From Erwinia psidii (GTDB taxonomy: Bacteria; Pseudomonadota; Gammaproteobacteria; Enterobacterales; Enterobacteriaceae): a stretch of 64,000 bases of DNA. Below, in pieces: positions 19,039 to 29,581 of this stretch (position 1 is its first letter; each line of letters begins with the position of its first letter). Made by a program: the position numbers and the translations under genes. The stretch lies in contig NZ_RHHM01000007.1 of NCBI RefSeq assembly GCF_003846135.1, forward strand, positions 1 to 64,000, in the 5' to 3' direction. Under the pieces are notes generated by a model that had not been told where the DNA came from, made no database searches, and was given only the letters and a program-made list of their open reading frames with translations.

Positions 19039-19949
19039 TCAATCCCTGCATCTGGCGAAGGTCTTTCCTTCGCTTTTTTCAGCTTGAGTTCGCTGACCAG
19101 TACGCCGGTAACGATCAGTGCCGCACCCGCCAGTGCCATGGCGGGTAAGCGTTCCCCGGCCATCCACCCAGCAATTCCCGCCCATACCGGCTCGCCCGCG
19201 TAAATTACCGTCGCCCTGGTGGGAGATACGCTACGCTGTGCCCAGTTCATCGTCACCTGGATCACCGCGCTGGCTACCGCCAGGCCGGCAATACTGAACA
19301 ACAGATACGGTGAAAAAAATGGAACAGACTCTCCATTTGGCACCATCATGCCGAACGACAGCAGCGAAGCAACGCCAAGCTGCACCACTGTCACCCTTTT
19401 TACATCCACTTTCCCGGCGCTGACACTAATCAGTATGATCTCTGCCGCAATAGCGAGCGTGCTCAGTAATGTCGCCTTTTCACCCACGTCAAAAGCGAGT
19501 TGGCTCCCCGTCGGATCGGCTAACAGCATCAGGCCGGTAAAGGCAAGTGCAACCCCACTCCATGCCATTACTCCCGGAAGACGCCGTAGAAAAAGCCACT
19601 GGATCAGTGGCACCAGCGGGACATACATCGCGGTAATAAACGCTGATTTACTGCTGGTAATCGTCTGCATACCATAGGTTTGCAGACCATAGCCACATCC
19701 GATAGCGATACCAATAAATATACCCGCTTTGATTTCCGCACGGCTTATTTCACGCAGGGTACGCCATGAGAACGCCGCAAGGATTAATGCTGCCGTGGCA
19801 AATCTTGCGCCGACAAAGAAAAAGGGGCCACTTACGGTCATGGCATGGTGTACGGTCAGGAAGGTACAACCCCATACAACGGTGATAAGAATCAGCACCA
19901 GTTCCTGTCGCGTAAGAGAAAGTGTGTAGCGGGAGAGAAAGGTCGACAT
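19035..19949 (-). CDS. DMT-superfamily (EamA) transporter
   Basis: A 304-residue inner-membrane protein with ten predicted helices formed by two EamA repeats. The first includes ILITVVWGCTFLTVHHAM and ends near LTGLMLLADPTG; the second starts near LLSTLAIAAEIILISVSAG and ends near ALIVTGVLVSELKLK. Such proteins export metabolites or amino acids; the substrate is not evident. It has no counterpart between rutG and wrbA in E. coli, so it is an accessory insertion. Its 352-bp upstream region, shared divergently with wrbA, contains a perfect palindrome at 20060-20076. Confidence 0.85.
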   Translation of the reverse strand: MSTFLSRYTLSLTRQELVLILITVVWGCTFLTVHHAMTVSGPFFFVGARFATAALILAAFSWRTLREISRAEIKAGIFIGIAIGCGYGLQTYGMQTITSSKSAFITAMYVPLVPLIQWLFLRRLPGVMAWSGVALAFTGLMLLADPTGSQLAFDVGEKATLLSTLAIAAEIILISVSAGKVDVKRVTVVQLGVASLLSFGMMVPNGESVPFFSPYLLFSIAGLAVASAVIQVTMNWAQRSVSPTRATVIYAGEPVWAGIAGWMAGERLPAMALAGAALIVTGVLVSELKLKKAKERPSPDAGID

Positions 19950-20059
19950 AGCCGTCTCAGAAAGAATTTAGCTGCCAGTTTGCAGAGTGTTAAGACGATG
20001 GTCAACCGGGAAACAGGACCGTCGGACCAGGCGGCGGGGCGGAGAGAAAAATGATGCTG

Positions 20060-20076
20060 TCGGGATTTAATCCCGA
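20060..20076. promoter_or_regulatory. Perfect 17-bp palindrome between the DMT transporter and wrbA
   Basis: TCGGGATT-T-AATCCCGA has two perfect 8-bp arms around one base. It lies 111 bases upstream of the DMT transporter start and 225 bases upstream of wrbA. Size and symmetry suit a dimeric repressor such as a TetR or MarR protein, but no regulator gene is adjacent. The rest of the intergenic region shows nothing clear. Confidence 0.4.
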
Positions 20077-20300
20077 TAGCCACAAGGACTACGCCCTCCT
20101 TTGCGGCTACGGAGCATTTTTTGCCATTCCCTTCACTTATTTTTCTCCGCCGTGGGCCATTTTTGATGCCCGGGACGCCATTTTCGGCTCTGTTCAGCAG
20201 ACAGAAGTGGCCTCATCTATACTCAACTTTCGGGCGGTGAACAGCTGTTCGCAGCCATTCATCCTGCAGAGCAGGTAAACATCCAAACAGGGAGTGACAA

Positions 20301-20900
20301 ATGGCGAAGATTTTAGTGCTTTATTATTCAATGTATGGACATGTTGAAACCATGGCCGAAGCGGTTGCCGAAGGGGCGCGCAAGGTCAGTGGTGCCAGTG
20401 TGACCATCAGACGCGTACCGGAAACGATGGATGCCGCCCGCTTTGCGGAAGTGGGCGGAAAAACGGCGCAAAAGGCAGCAGAAGCCACGCCGGAAGAACT
20501 GAAAGAGTACGACGCAATTTTGCTTGGCACCCCTACCCGCTTTGGCAATATGGCAGGTCAGATGCGTACCTTCCTTGACCGCACCGGAGGATTATGGGCA
20601 TCAGGTGCTCTCTACGGCAAACTCGCCAGCGTTTTTTCTTCCACGGGCACCGGTGGTGGTCAGGAACAGACTATCACGTCAACCTGGACCACGCTGGCCC
20701 ATCACGGCATGGTCATTGTTCCTGTCGGCTATGGCACAAAAGAGTTGTTTGATATTTCGAAGGTGCGTGGTGGCACTCCTTATGGCGCCACCACCATCGC
20801 AGGTGGCGACGGCTCGCGACAACCCAGCGAGGAGGAACTGAATATTGCCCGCTATCAGGGGGAATATGTCGCCGGGCTGGCGGTGCGTCTGAACGGATAA
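20301..20900 (+). CDS. wrbA: NAD(P)H:quinone oxidoreductase WrbA
   Basis: Flavodoxin-like FMN enzyme that reduces quinones by two electrons, protecting against oxidative stress; in E. coli it is a sigma-S regulon member. The 199 residues match the family length. The FMN phosphate-binding loop is [18 protein letters not shown] at residues 8-25, then [21 protein letters not shown] near 77-97 and [11 protein letters not shown] near 114-124. An AGGGAGTG sequence precedes the start. It is followed 17 bases later by yccJ, as in E. coli. Confidence 0.97.
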   Translation: MAKILVLYYSMYGHVETMAEAVAEGARKVSGASVTIRRVPETMDAARFAEVGGKTAQKAAEATPEELKEYDAILLGTPTRFGNMAGQMRTFLDRTGGLWASGALYGKLASVFSSTGTGGGQEQTITSTWTTLAHHGMVIVPVGYGTKELFDISKVRGGTPYGATTIAGGDGSRQPSEEELNIARYQGEYVAGLAVRLNG

Positions 20901-20917
20901 TTGCACTGGAGATCATT

Positions 20918-21148
20918 ATGGCAACACAACCGTCAAAAGCCCATCACGTCAAAGAATGGGCCAACCTTCGGGCAACATCTCCCGAGATCGCCGAAGCTAT
21001 TTTCGAAGTGGCTGACTATGACGAAAGGCTGGCTGAAGAGATCTGGCGGCAACAGGGAAGTGACGAGGTACTGCTGCGCGCCTTCGATAAAACCCACGAG
21101 GATGTTCTGACCTGGGACAACAAGCGTGTTGAGCGGAAAAATGTCTGA
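20918..21148 (+). CDS. yccJ: YccJ family small protein
   Basis: A 76-residue acidic soluble protein matching E. coli YccJ ([20 protein letters not shown], then [19 protein letters not shown]). Function is unknown; in E. coli it is co-transcribed with wrbA. A GGAG lies ten bases before the ATG, and a terminator follows the gene at 21166. Confidence 0.93.
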   Translation: MATQPSKAHHVKEWANLRATSPEIAEAIFEVADYDERLAEEIWRQQGSDEVLLRAFDKTHEDVLTWDNKRVERKNV

Positions 21149-21165
21149 CGTATCAACACAAAATT

Positions 21166-21189
21166 GGGCGGACATTCCGCCCTTTTTTA
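21166..21189 (+). terminator. Terminator of wrbA-yccJ
   Basis: GGGCGG-ACATT-CCGCCC followed by TTTTTTAT; a 6-bp GC stem with a T tract, 17 bases after the yccJ stop. Confidence 0.92.
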
Positions 21190-21317
21190 TGGTTTTCCGT
21201 CGGTAAATCATGCTGTTCCCACCCTGCTCCCCACTGGCAAACAGCCCATGGGTTAACTACGCTTAATCCACACTGAACAGCCTGTCCGTCAGGCACACAA
21301 CGCCAGAAGGAAGCCCT

Positions 21318-22691
21318 ATGTCTTATCAGACAATTAATCCCAACAATAATAAATTGCTTAAAAACTGGCCTGAACACAGTGAGGAGCAGATTGAACAGGC
21401 CCTGACTATTGCAGATGACCTTTATCATTCCGACTGGTCAAAAGGCCCAATTCAGTCACGCTTGCAGATCCTGAAAAAAATGGCCGACCTGATTGACAGC
21501 CGCGTGGATGAACTGGCAAAAGTTGCCAGTATTGAGATGGGCAAACTTATTGCTCAAAGCCGTGGCGAAGTGAAAACCTGCGCTCAGATTGCTCGCTATT
21601 ATGCAGAAAACGCCGGGAGTTTTCTGGCTCCTGTCCGCTATCCAAGCGAGCTGGGCGAAGCCTGGATCGAAAATCATCCCATTGGCGTTCTGGTTGCGGT
21701 GGAACCCTGGAACTTTCCTTACTATCAGTTAATGCGTGTGTTGGCGCCAAACCTTGCCGTTGGCAATCCGGTCCTGGCGAAACATGCCGCTAATGTGCCA
21801 CATTGCGCGACCCTGTTTGCCGAACTGGTCAGCGAGGCTGGCGCACCGCAGGGAGCCTGGACTAATCTGTTTATCAGCAATGAGCAGGTTGCAGCCCTGA
21901 TTGCCGACGATCGGGTACAGGGGGCGGCACTGACCGGTTCAGAACGCGCGGGAAGCGCTGTGGCACAACAGGCGGGAAAATACCTGAAAAAGACCACCAT
22001 GGAACTGGGGGGTAATGATGTGTTTGTGGTGCTGGACGACTGCGATCTCGACAAAGCCGTCAGCACCGGAGCGGGTGCCCGGTTGAGTAACTGCGGCCAG
22101 GTCTGCACCGCTGCAAAAAGGTTTATTGTCCATGAAAAAGTGGCCGATGTTTTTTTTGAAAAATTTATTCAGGCATTTCGGGAAGTGAAAATCGGCGATC
22201 CCCTCGATGAAAGCACCACGCTCGGCCCCCTGTCCTCCTCTTCGGCTCGTGATACGCTGGTAAAACAGGTTGATGACGCCGTGGCCAAAGGCGCGAAATT
22301 GCATCTTGGCGGTAAGGTGGTGGACGGTGACGGCTGCTTCTATCAGCCCACTATTTTATCCGGTATCACTCGTGATAATCCGGCTTACTTTGCGGAGTTT
22401 TTTGGTCCGGTCGCACAGGTTTACGTGGTCAAAAATGATGATGAGGTGATACAGCTCGCCAATGACTCCCATTATGGCCTTGGGGGAGCGATTTTCACGG
22501 GCGATATCGCCCGTGGCAAGAAGCTGGCTTATGCAATAGAAACGGGGATGGTGTTTATAAATTCCGCCACTAATACCTCAGCAGAACTGCCCTTCGGCGG
22601 CGTCAAACGTTCCGGGTATGGTCGCGAGCTGTCCGATCTGGGCATTAAGGAGTTCGTCAACCAGAAACTGGTTGTTGTCAGCAACAGCTGA
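21318..22691 (+). CDS. Succinate-semialdehyde dehydrogenase (Sad/YneI-like)
   Basis: Aldehyde dehydrogenase superfamily enzyme of 457 residues, most like E. coli Sad (YneI), the NAD-dependent enzyme oxidising succinate semialdehyde. The general base Glu is in TTMELGGNDVFVV, the nucleophilic Cys in NCGQVCTAAKRF, and the cofactor-site Glu in YFAEFFGPVAQVY. The N-terminal SYQTINPNNNKLLKNWPEHS is typical of this short subfamily. It is a single-gene unit between two terminators, and E. coli does not have it at this place. The Sad assignment rests on overall similarity recalled from the family; another short-chain aldehyde could be the substrate. Confidence 0.88.
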   Translation: MSYQTINPNNNKLLKNWPEHSEEQIEQALTIADDLYHSDWSKGPIQSRLQILKKMADLIDSRVDELAKVASIEMGKLIAQSRGEVKTCAQIARYYAENAGSFLAPVRYPSELGEAWIENHPIGVLVAVEPWNFPYYQLMRVLAPNLAVGNPVLAKHAANVPHCATLFAELVSEAGAPQGAWTNLFISNEQVAALIADDRVQGAALTGSERAGSAVAQQAGKYLKKTTMELGGNDVFVVLDDCDLDKAVSTGAGARLSNCGQVCTAAKRFIVHEKVADVFFEKFIQAFREVKIGDPLDESTTLGPLSSSSARDTLVKQVDDAVAKGAKLHLGGKVVDGDGCFYQPTILSGITRDNPAYFAEFFGPVAQVYVVKNDDEVIQLANDSHYGLGGAIFTGDIARGKKLAYAIETGMVFINSATNTSAELPFGGVKRSGYGRELSDLGIKEFVNQKLVVVSNS

Positions 22692-22720
22692 CACGCATTG
22701 ATTCTGGCTTTTTATTGCTA

Positions 22721-22758
22721 ACTGAAAAACCACGCCTTGTGGGACGTGGTTTTTCAGT
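22721..22758. terminator. Terminator after the aldehyde dehydrogenase gene
   Basis: ACTGAAAAACCACG and CGTGGTTTTTCAGT form a perfect 14-bp stem with a 10-base loop. The internal A and T runs let it work in both directions. Confidence 0.9.
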
Positions 22759-22870
22759 GCGTGCTGGCACTGTCCTGTTTATCTGCGGATTTGGCAGCAC
22801 CGGCAGAGGTACTTCTTATTTAAGCGTGACAGCGCTCCCACGACCAGCTGAAGCAACGCTGTCCCAGTAA

Positions 22871-22887
22871 GGCGGCTTTTCACCGCC
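22871..22887 (-). terminator. Possible terminator of agp
   Basis: GGCGG-CTTTTCA-CCGCC is a 5-bp GC hairpin beginning 11 bases after the agp stop in the minus direction. The T tract is on the plus side, so termination of agp is uncertain. Confidence 0.35.
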
Positions 22888-22897
22888 ATTTTTACAA

Positions 22898-24400
22898 TCA
22901 GGATGCTTTATCAGCAGCGGGTTGTTGAGATGACGCCTTCTTTACAGGCTTATCGTTATCACCGTTTTTGCTTCTGGTGTCGCTCTCTTTTGCTGCCTTA
23001 TCCGTCAGGTCCTTCTCTTTGCCAGCAGACGGTTTCGCCGGTTCCGCTTGCTTTGCCGCCGCCCGATCGCTAACCGCATCGCCAGCGCTCTGCTTAACGG
23101 CGACAGGGGCAGTTGTAAAAGCAGGTTGCTGAGGCTGTTCAGCCGCCACCGGCGTTCCCTGGAGGGCGTTGTTCAGCACCTGAGTGAACTGGTCCCAAGG
23201 GCAGAAACCGTTAACATCCGTTTTGCAGCCACTCATTTCAAGCGTCACCCTTTTAGGAGGGGTATCAAGCGTCAATGGCGTTGCGTTGCGTAACTGATCG
23301 CTGGTCTGGTAAACATATTCCACTTTAACCAGTTCCTGGTTGTTTTTCCGGTCGTGCCAACGCTGGAACTGGATCATCCCACCAATTGGCGTTCGTTCAT
23401 TCTGTTCGGGCAGCGTGTACGGTTTGAAATTCAGTGCAGTCAACAGTGAAGCGATGTTCGAGTCATGACCGACCATGAGAGTTACTTTTGGTGCACTGGC
23501 TTTGTCTTCATCCACAAACACACTGCGAATGTAGTCAACCAACGGAGCGGCTACATTGCGCGCCACTTCCGGTGAAGTAAACAGCGTGTCCTGATAGGCG
23601 TTTTTGATTGCTGAAAGCTCTTTCCATTGCTCAGCGGTTTTGATCTGCCCCCAGGCTACCTGATCAAGCGGCATACCTTCGTAATACTGCAAAGTGAACG
23701 CATCAACCAGCGAGTTACCCACTTTCAGTGGACCAGTAACGCCGGGTTCTTTCCCCTTATCAGCAGAGAATTTATTTTGATTACCGCCGGAAAGATCGCA
23801 CTGCTTTTTACCGTTACAGGCTTCAGCATTTTTATAGTCGGTTATTTTTTCCAGACGCTGAAAAGCAGGTTTCAGGGCAAGTTGACCCGCAGCGCTGTTC
23901 ATCGCCGTCAGCGCCTGTTTCGAGAAAGCGTCACTGTCATCGGTGATCACCGGGTTAAACACTGGATCCATCGTGCCCATTTCATCCTGATGGGAAACCG
24001 GAATATCGCAGCCGGGAAATGCCCCGGTGATAAAAAATTGCGCGGTAGCAACGGTGCGTTGCAGACTGTTGGCGTATGCATAAACCTCATCACTGCCGGG
24101 GCATTGGCCGCCCTTTAATACCCCCTGCTGTACCAGCCATTCACGGGTATAGCGCCCCATGTAGACTTCAAGCACGCCACCTTTTGTTGTCAGTTGTCCA
24201 CCGGGGACATCCCATTGAGGCCAGGCTTTTTTCGTAGATTGCGCCAGCACGCTACCGTTGTCGGCAAGCGGTGCGCGAAGATTATGGCGGCTCATCATTA
24301 AAACCTGTTCAAGCTGGAAATTGTCATCAGCCGCATAAGCTGAAATTCCGCTCACTGCTGAACAGACCGCCAACGCGCAAAGACTAAACTTTTTAATCAT
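22898..24400 (-). CDS. agp: Periplasmic glucose-1-phosphatase Agp with a long C-terminal tail
   Basis: Histidine-acid phosphatase secreted to the periplasm that releases phosphate from glucose-1-phosphate. The frame extends upstream to 24667, but the ATG at 24400 starts a proper signal peptide ([20 protein letters not shown], cleavage after AYA). The catalytic motif is SRHNLRAPL and the late His-Asp pair is in [12 protein letters not shown], both Agp-type. The catalytic part ends near residue 416 with NNALQG, as E. coli Agp (413 residues) does. The remaining roughly 85 residues are low-complexity and rich in Ala, Lys, Pro, Gln and Asp (for example [17 protein letters not shown]), an extension absent from E. 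coli Agp. Confidence 0.93.
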   Translation of the reverse strand: MIKKFSLCALAVCSAVSGISAYAADDNFQLEQVLMMSRHNLRAPLADNGSVLAQSTKKAWPQWDVPGGQLTTKGGVLEVYMGRYTREWLVQQGVLKGGQCPGSDEVYAYANSLQRTVATAQFFITGAFPGCDIPVSHQDEMGTMDPVFNPVITDDSDAFSKQALTAMNSAAGQLALKPAFQRLEKITDYKNAEACNGKKQCDLSGGNQNKFSADKGKEPGVTGPLKVGNSLVDAFTLQYYEGMPLDQVAWGQIKTAEQWKELSAIKNAYQDTLFTSPEVARNVAAPLVDYIRSVFVDEDKASAPKVTLMVGHDSNIASLLTALNFKPYTLPEQNERTPIGGMIQFQRWHDRKNNQELVKVEYVYQTSDQLRNATPLTLDTPPKRVTLEMSGCKTDVNGFCPWDQFTQVLNNALQGTPVAAEQPQQPAFTTAPVAVKQSAGDAVSDRAAAKQAEPAKPSAGKEKDLTDKAAKESDTRSKNGDNDKPVKKASSQQPAADKAS

Positions 24401-24779
24401 GTGTTTTATCCATTGATTCAGAGGGGAAATTACCCGACCAGCGTTAAAAGCAACCGTTGGCCAAAAATTCACGACAACGCGGATGATCTTTGCAACAGCG
24501 CAACAGAGAAAAGACCGGGTATCGGCACTCAGGGCCTGTATCACCGGGAACAGCTTATTGCAGTATGCCGGATGTTCAACAGCCCGGAGCCTACACGAAG
24601 TACACACGAATTTCGAGTGTTGGCTCAGGACAAAGTGGCAAATGAAACTAACCAGACTTCGGATCATTTATTCTGAGAATATAGCAAAGTATTGTCTTTA
24701 CAGACCAGATACATCAACAGAGGTGGAAGAAACGCGATCTGTTCCGAACTGAGTCATTGGTGGCGGGGGCCGGTGGGGG

Positions 24780-24810
24780 AAACAAAACGGGCCAGCTTAC
24801 GCTGACCCGT
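24780..24810 (-). terminator. Terminator of the first tRNA-Ser gene
   Basis: On the minus strand ACGGGTCAGC-GTAA-GCTGGCCCGT folds as a 10-bp stem with one T-G pair, followed by TTTTGTTT. It starts 10 bases after the tRNA CCA end. Confidence 0.85.
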
Positions 24811-24817
24811 TAAATTT

Positions 24818-24910
<93 letters not shown>

Positions 24911-25172
24911 CTTTTGTTTGTTATCCGAAAAGCAGAGAAAATTATCCCTCAACAAGTCTGAACAACCAACGGCGTGCATTATAGAGAACAGACCAGGGGT
25001 TGCCAAGAAAAACTTTCCCTATTTTGTTGAAATTATATGCTTTTGTCGATACGGTTTACCCCGCACGCAGGGCAAAATAACAGCAGGTTGCGCACGGAGA
25101 TGAGTTTAAGTTGTATGATTTACCGGCATTGCTTCAGATACTGCAGAGTTTTCAGGCTCTGACAGAATTATA

Positions 25173-25982
25173 TCAGACAAGCTGTAGACCGGTTCGCATG
25201 CGATAAAGTTCAGGAAACAATTCATGATTCAGCGTCGACCGCAGATAATCCACACCGCTGGTGCCACCACTTCCGGGACGATGACCAATAATACGTTCAA
25301 CCGTAGCAATGTGTTGGAAACGCCAGTTTTTGAAGCCCTGAGAGATATCGACCAGCTTTTCTCCCAGCTGATAGAGCGACCAGTACGTATAGCGCTGCTG
25401 ATAAATCTGTAGCCATGCCTGCTCCACGCCGTCTTTATTACTCAGAGGAGATGATATATGACGCTCTAACAGGCAGATAACCTCATCATTTAAAGAAGGC
25501 TCATCAAGACGGGTTCTCAGAGCATGAAGCGCCCCCAGATTGCCAGAATAGTCTTCCAACGTATTGGGGTTTTTATTGCCAAGCAAAAACTCAATTTCCC
25601 TGAATTGATGTGATTGTTTCCCTGAAGCGCTGCCCAGCACATCGCGCATAGCTAAAAAGTCTACCGGACTGAGTGTCGCCAGTACTTCCCAGGCATGAAT
25701 AAGATGCAACATAATAGTATGGGCACGGTTCAAAGAACTTAAAGTGCGATCAACGTCATCCCTACGTATAAAGGATACCGCTTGCGTTAATTCATGGAGC
25801 AGTAGCTTCATCCAAAGTTCAGAAGTTTGATGCTGAATAATGAAAAGCATTTCTTCCGGTACATCGGATAACATTTTTTGACTACTGAGTATCCTGTCAA
25901 GCTGAAGATAGTCGCTGTAGTCCATCACGGCATTATCGTACAAAGTCGAATTTTTGGTCTGAGAAAATGGGCACTGCATCAT
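25173..25982 (-). CDS. Tryptophan 2,3-dioxygenase
   Basis: Haem enzyme that opens the indole ring of L-tryptophan to N-formylkynurenine. The 269 residues are a normal bacterial length. Family motifs are FIIQHQTSELWMKLLLHEL near residue 49, SGKQSHQFREIEFLLGN with the substrate-binding Arg, WRFQHIATVERIIG with the haem-ligand His, and GHRPGSGGTSGVDYLRSTL with the substrate Thr. AGGA lies four and seven bases before the two adjacent ATGs. No kynurenine formamidase or kynureninase gene is nearby. It is the only intact gene between the two tRNA-Ser copies, which marks it as island cargo. Confidence 0.93.
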   Translation of the reverse strand: MMQCPFSQTKNSTLYDNAVMDYSDYLQLDRILSSQKMLSDVPEEMLFIIQHQTSELWMKLLLHELTQAVSFIRRDDVDRTLSSLNRAHTIMLHLIHAWEVLATLSPVDFLAMRDVLGSASGKQSHQFREIEFLLGNKNPNTLEDYSGNLGALHALRTRLDEPSLNDEVICLLERHISSPLSNKDGVEQAWLQIYQQRYTYWSLYQLGEKLVDISQGFKNWRFQHIATVERIIGHRPGSGGTSGVDYLRSTLNHELFPELYRMRTGLQLV

Positions 25983-27681
25983 GACATCCTGTAGCTAAGG
26001 AAAATAAAAATCATAAAATTACTGCAACTTATTAAGCAGCTGCCTTCGAAAACAGAATACGCGATTACTGACCGACACGGCTGTCGCGCTGAAATTGCCA
26101 TGATGACTGCAATTTCAATCGTAACGGCGACAACCCCGGCGCTTTACGCGAACTGACCATTTTATCCGGCATTAGCGTGTAAAGCGCTTCAATACCAGCG
26201 CAAGTCCTTTATGCAATGTCTGAAGCTCCCCGTTGAGCTGCTCAGACCGTCAGGATCTTTTGCCTGCTTTTAAAGGGCCAGAGCGGTAATATAGCGGTTC
26301 ACTTTACGTATAAACTCGATGATATCTTCGACTGCATCGCTGATTTCAGCTGATCCACTTACGGCATCAATGTTCGCTGACGTTGAGTGCACCAATCAAT
26401 TAACGTCTGCTCTTCGGTCTGACACTGATGACCAGCGGCAGAGCAAAATCATAGTGGCCCCCCACCATCATTAATGAATGTGAAACCAATTTGAACGAGT
26501 CATTCGCAGGCGCTTTATCAGGGCGGTTAGTAATTACCTTCCTCACTAATACGACCGCCTGCACTTTGCGCAACAACAGATGGCACCGAAAGGGCGTAGT
26601 ATTTTTTTACCACTGTAAGTGGAGCCACAGCATTATTTACGATGTTACTCATTTTTCGCCCATCATTACCAGGTAACTGCCCGGACGCATACAGCTCTTA
26701 CAGACACTCACATTGAGTGCTCTGTGTATCGCGCTGCAGAAGAGCATATGTTCCCGCAAAATATCTTTATTAAAAATATTACGCACATTTGGCCAACAAT
26801 CTGCAAAACCATCCGACATTATTAATGATGATATATCACATAACAGTGCATCAAATCAGACACCAGTGACATATTCCTGTACGCGTGGTAGCAAAATACC
26901 CCATGAGAGTCGGTATTATCATTCACTACCATCGCAATCTGCGCGGATATATTATTTGAAAACCATATAATTTCGGGTGTTATTTTTTTAATGCTAACAG
27001 ATTATTATCAGCCATTTTCCTGTCTCTGTCTGATTAAAAAGAGATGTCTCAAGCACAAGGCTTAATGATGAACTAAAAAAAATAAATCACATGAATATAA
27101 AGCAAACCGACTTAAGATATATCTGAATTAGAATTCAGCTTCTGCCATGAAGAAATTAACAATCTAAAACAGATTAAGGTTATTTCTTTCATCAGGTCTT
27201 CCTGGTTACTTTCCCACTGCTTTGGAACCGATGGCATTATCCATGAATCAGGAAGTAAGTGAATACCTCAGCGTATTTTTTTTGAATTACGCATGAGGAT
27301 TTTTTTATTTAATTAAAATAATTCATATAGTTACAGTTAGTTATTTTTTAGGGTGTTTTTGTTAATATCAAGAAAATATTATAATTTCACTCCAAACCGA
27401 ACGCCAGTTAAAAACATAACCTGAGTATTACTGGTTAAAAATACATCAGCCGCCAAAAGGCGTGCCTGTGTCCTGATTAAGATACCGGCATTAAGCGCAA
27501 CTGCGGTCAGACAGAAAACCGATGGGGAAAAGTTTTTACTGGAGAGATCCATAAAAATCTTTTTTGGCGAACACTACGGATTATTCAGTACATACAATGA
27601 CATATTCATTATGAATACCCTGCACGCCCGGTATAATATTCAGGTAAATCATTAACTCACCTCCAGCCGTGCGCTTCAGAG
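25983..27681. other. 1.7-kb gene-poor part of the tRNA-Ser insert
   Basis: No frame on either strand gives a protein I recognise. On the minus strand 26250-26470 shows short protein-like pieces interrupted by stops (for example SAEISDAVEDIIEFIRKVN), so a decayed gene is likely. From 26950 to 27400 the DNA is strongly AT-rich. No RNA gene or CRISPR-like repeat was seen. Confidence 0.5.
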
Positions 27682-28350
27682 TCAGGAGCCAAACACACCT
27701 CGAAAAGTACCCCGTTTTAGCTCCATACACTTTTTAAGTGTTCCGGCGTGATCATTGATCATCCGTCGTGCTTCCGGCGTAAAATTATTCAGGGACTGAT
27801 GCGGGCGGTTCACGGTCAGCCATCTGCCCGTCAGGTAAACTCAGCGCCATTGTCCATCCTCACTCACTGCTGGCACAACAATATGATCCAGTCGCCAGGC
27901 TACCTACTGTGCCGGAATATTCAGGTCCATTCTGGTTCCGGCGCTTTACGATGAAGGTCATCCACAACGTTAACGGAGCGAGAAGGTCGACCAAAAGTCA
28001 GCACGTCATGCATAAAACTCATTGCCAGTGCCCGTGTAGCAGTCAGTGTTGAAGGAAGGCATGCCGGCAGGCGCTTGTTTCCCTTTGCGGCGAACATTCA
28101 GCATCTGCAGGCGGTAACCTTTATGATCATATACGTGGCCCTGACGGCGCTGTATCTGAAACAGCTTGCTGAAGCAGCAGTACGGGTATCATTCCGCGGC
28201 ATGCCGAACCGGCCATCGTGCAATATGTCATGACGATAATGGTAAAAAATGTCTCATCTGACATCCCGCAGCATCTTTGAGCATAAGCCAGGTTCGGACC
28301 AAGTGCGGCAGGACACAGCACGAAAACCGGACCACCAATTTCTGGTGTCA
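27682..28350 (-). mobile_element. Remnant of an IS3-family transposase (OrfB)
   Basis: The minus strand ends with a clear OrfB C-terminus: NRPHQSLNNFTPEARRMIND followed by a short basic tail and TGA at 27682-27684. Upstream, in shifting frames, are FMHDVLTFGRP and NVVDDLHRKAPEP, which correspond to the DDE core usually read as MDF-SDAL-GRRFR-LN-IDDFNREAL, and HDHKGYRLQMLNVRRKGKQ, the helical segment before it. Stops and frameshifts throughout make it inactive. Terminal inverted repeats were not identified. Confidence 0.75.
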
Positions 28351-28492
28351 TCGTCCGTTTTATGAAGTATTTTTATGACTGGAATTTATGCTAAGTAAAA
28401 TACAGGGCAAACAAAACGTAGGGTACAAAAAAAGCCCGCTTGCACGAGCTTATTTTTTCATGACAAACCAATGCGTTATTGATTTGCTAAAA

Positions 28493-28585
<93 letters not shown>

Positions 28586-28800
28586 ATGACGCGCACTATA
28601 AACATCCTCCTGTGCAATGTAAAGCGTGTTTTAGTTCGGTTGCCTGGAAAACAGCCTTCTGAGTGATTTTCTGCCGCTATTTTCGCCAATTCTTCGCCGG
28701 GAAACAGCAGGTTATCGCGTAAAGATGGGTAAAACACCTTTCCACTCTGCACGTTGATCCTTATGCTCAAGGCCAGTTTAATGACCCTGGGAGGCATTAT

Positions 28801-29457
28801 ATGGATCGCACAGTAACAAACCCCCGTCAAAGCGCGTTGATATCCACTCATAAGGTTCTGCGTAATACCTATTTTCTCCTTGGATTAACGTTGGCCTTCT
28901 CTGCACTGACTGCAACGCTGAGTACCGCGTTTGCCCTGCCCGCTCCTGGTTTTATCCTGATGCTGGTTGGTTTTTACGGGCTGATGTTTCTGACTTACCG
29001 ACTGGCTGACAGTCCGGCAGGTATTCTGGCAGCCTTTGCGTTCACCGGCTTCCTTGGCTATTGCCTTGGACCATTGCTGAGCAGCCTGCTTTCTGCCGGA
29101 ATGGGCGATGTTATTGGACTTGCGCTTGGCGGCACCGCACTGGTGTTTTTCTGCTGTTCGGCCTACGTGCTGACAACCCGCAAGGATATGTCATTTCTCG
29201 GCGGTATGATGATGGCAGGCTTCGTGGTGCTTCTGGTTGCCGTGGTCGCCAATTTGTTCCTTCATATTCCCGCACTGCATATGGCTATCAGCGTTATGTT
29301 TGTGCTGTTTTCGTCAGGGGCAATCCTTTGGGAAACCAGTAACATCATTCATGGCGGTGAAACCAATTATATACGCGCCACGGTGAGCCTTTACGTCTCT
29401 GTTTATAATCTTTTTGTAAGCCTGCTTAGCCTCCTTGGGATGTCGCGTAGCAACTGA
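28801..29457 (+). CDS. yccA: FtsH modulator YccA (Bax inhibitor-1 family)
   Basis: An inner-membrane protein of 218 residues with seven hydrophobic segments; in E. coli YccA is a substrate and inhibitor of the FtsH protease and protects SecY. The N-terminus ([20 protein letters not shown]) and the core ([59 protein letters not shown]) are nearly those of E. coli. GGGAGG lies ten bases before the ATG. A terminator follows at 29478. Confidence 0.97.
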   Translation: MDRTVTNPRQSALISTHKVLRNTYFLLGLTLAFSALTATLSTAFALPAPGFILMLVGFYGLMFLTYRLADSPAGILAAFAFTGFLGYCLGPLLSSLLSAGMGDVIGLALGGTALVFFCCSAYVLTTRKDMSFLGGMMMAGFVVLLVAVVANLFLHIPALHMAISVMFVLFSSGAILWETSNIIHGGETNYIRATVSLYVSVYNLFVSLLSLLGMSRSN

Positions 29458-29477
29458 CACCCCGACTCATCTAAATT

Positions 29478-29502
29478 AAGCTCCACATACGGAGCTTTTT
29501 TG
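29478..29502 (+). terminator. Terminator of yccA
   Basis: AAGCTCC-ACATAC-GGAGCTT followed by TTTTTG, 20 bases after the yccA stop. Confidence 0.88.
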
Positions 29503-29581
29503 TCTGAAGAAAAACAGCCAGTGTCTCTCCGGCCATAATCTTTGTTAAACTGCGTACCGCTAAAAAGAAAGAGGTAGCACA

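Noticed and set aside
24400-24667. Agp with an 89-residue N-terminal extension
   Set aside because: The extension precedes a standard signal peptide and lies in the promoter region; the start at 24400 is far better supported.
26491-26970. Overlapping short frames in the tRNA-Ser insert as genes
   Set aside because: No ribosome binding sites, no recognisable motifs, and unusual amino acid composition; they look like chance frames in decayed DNA.
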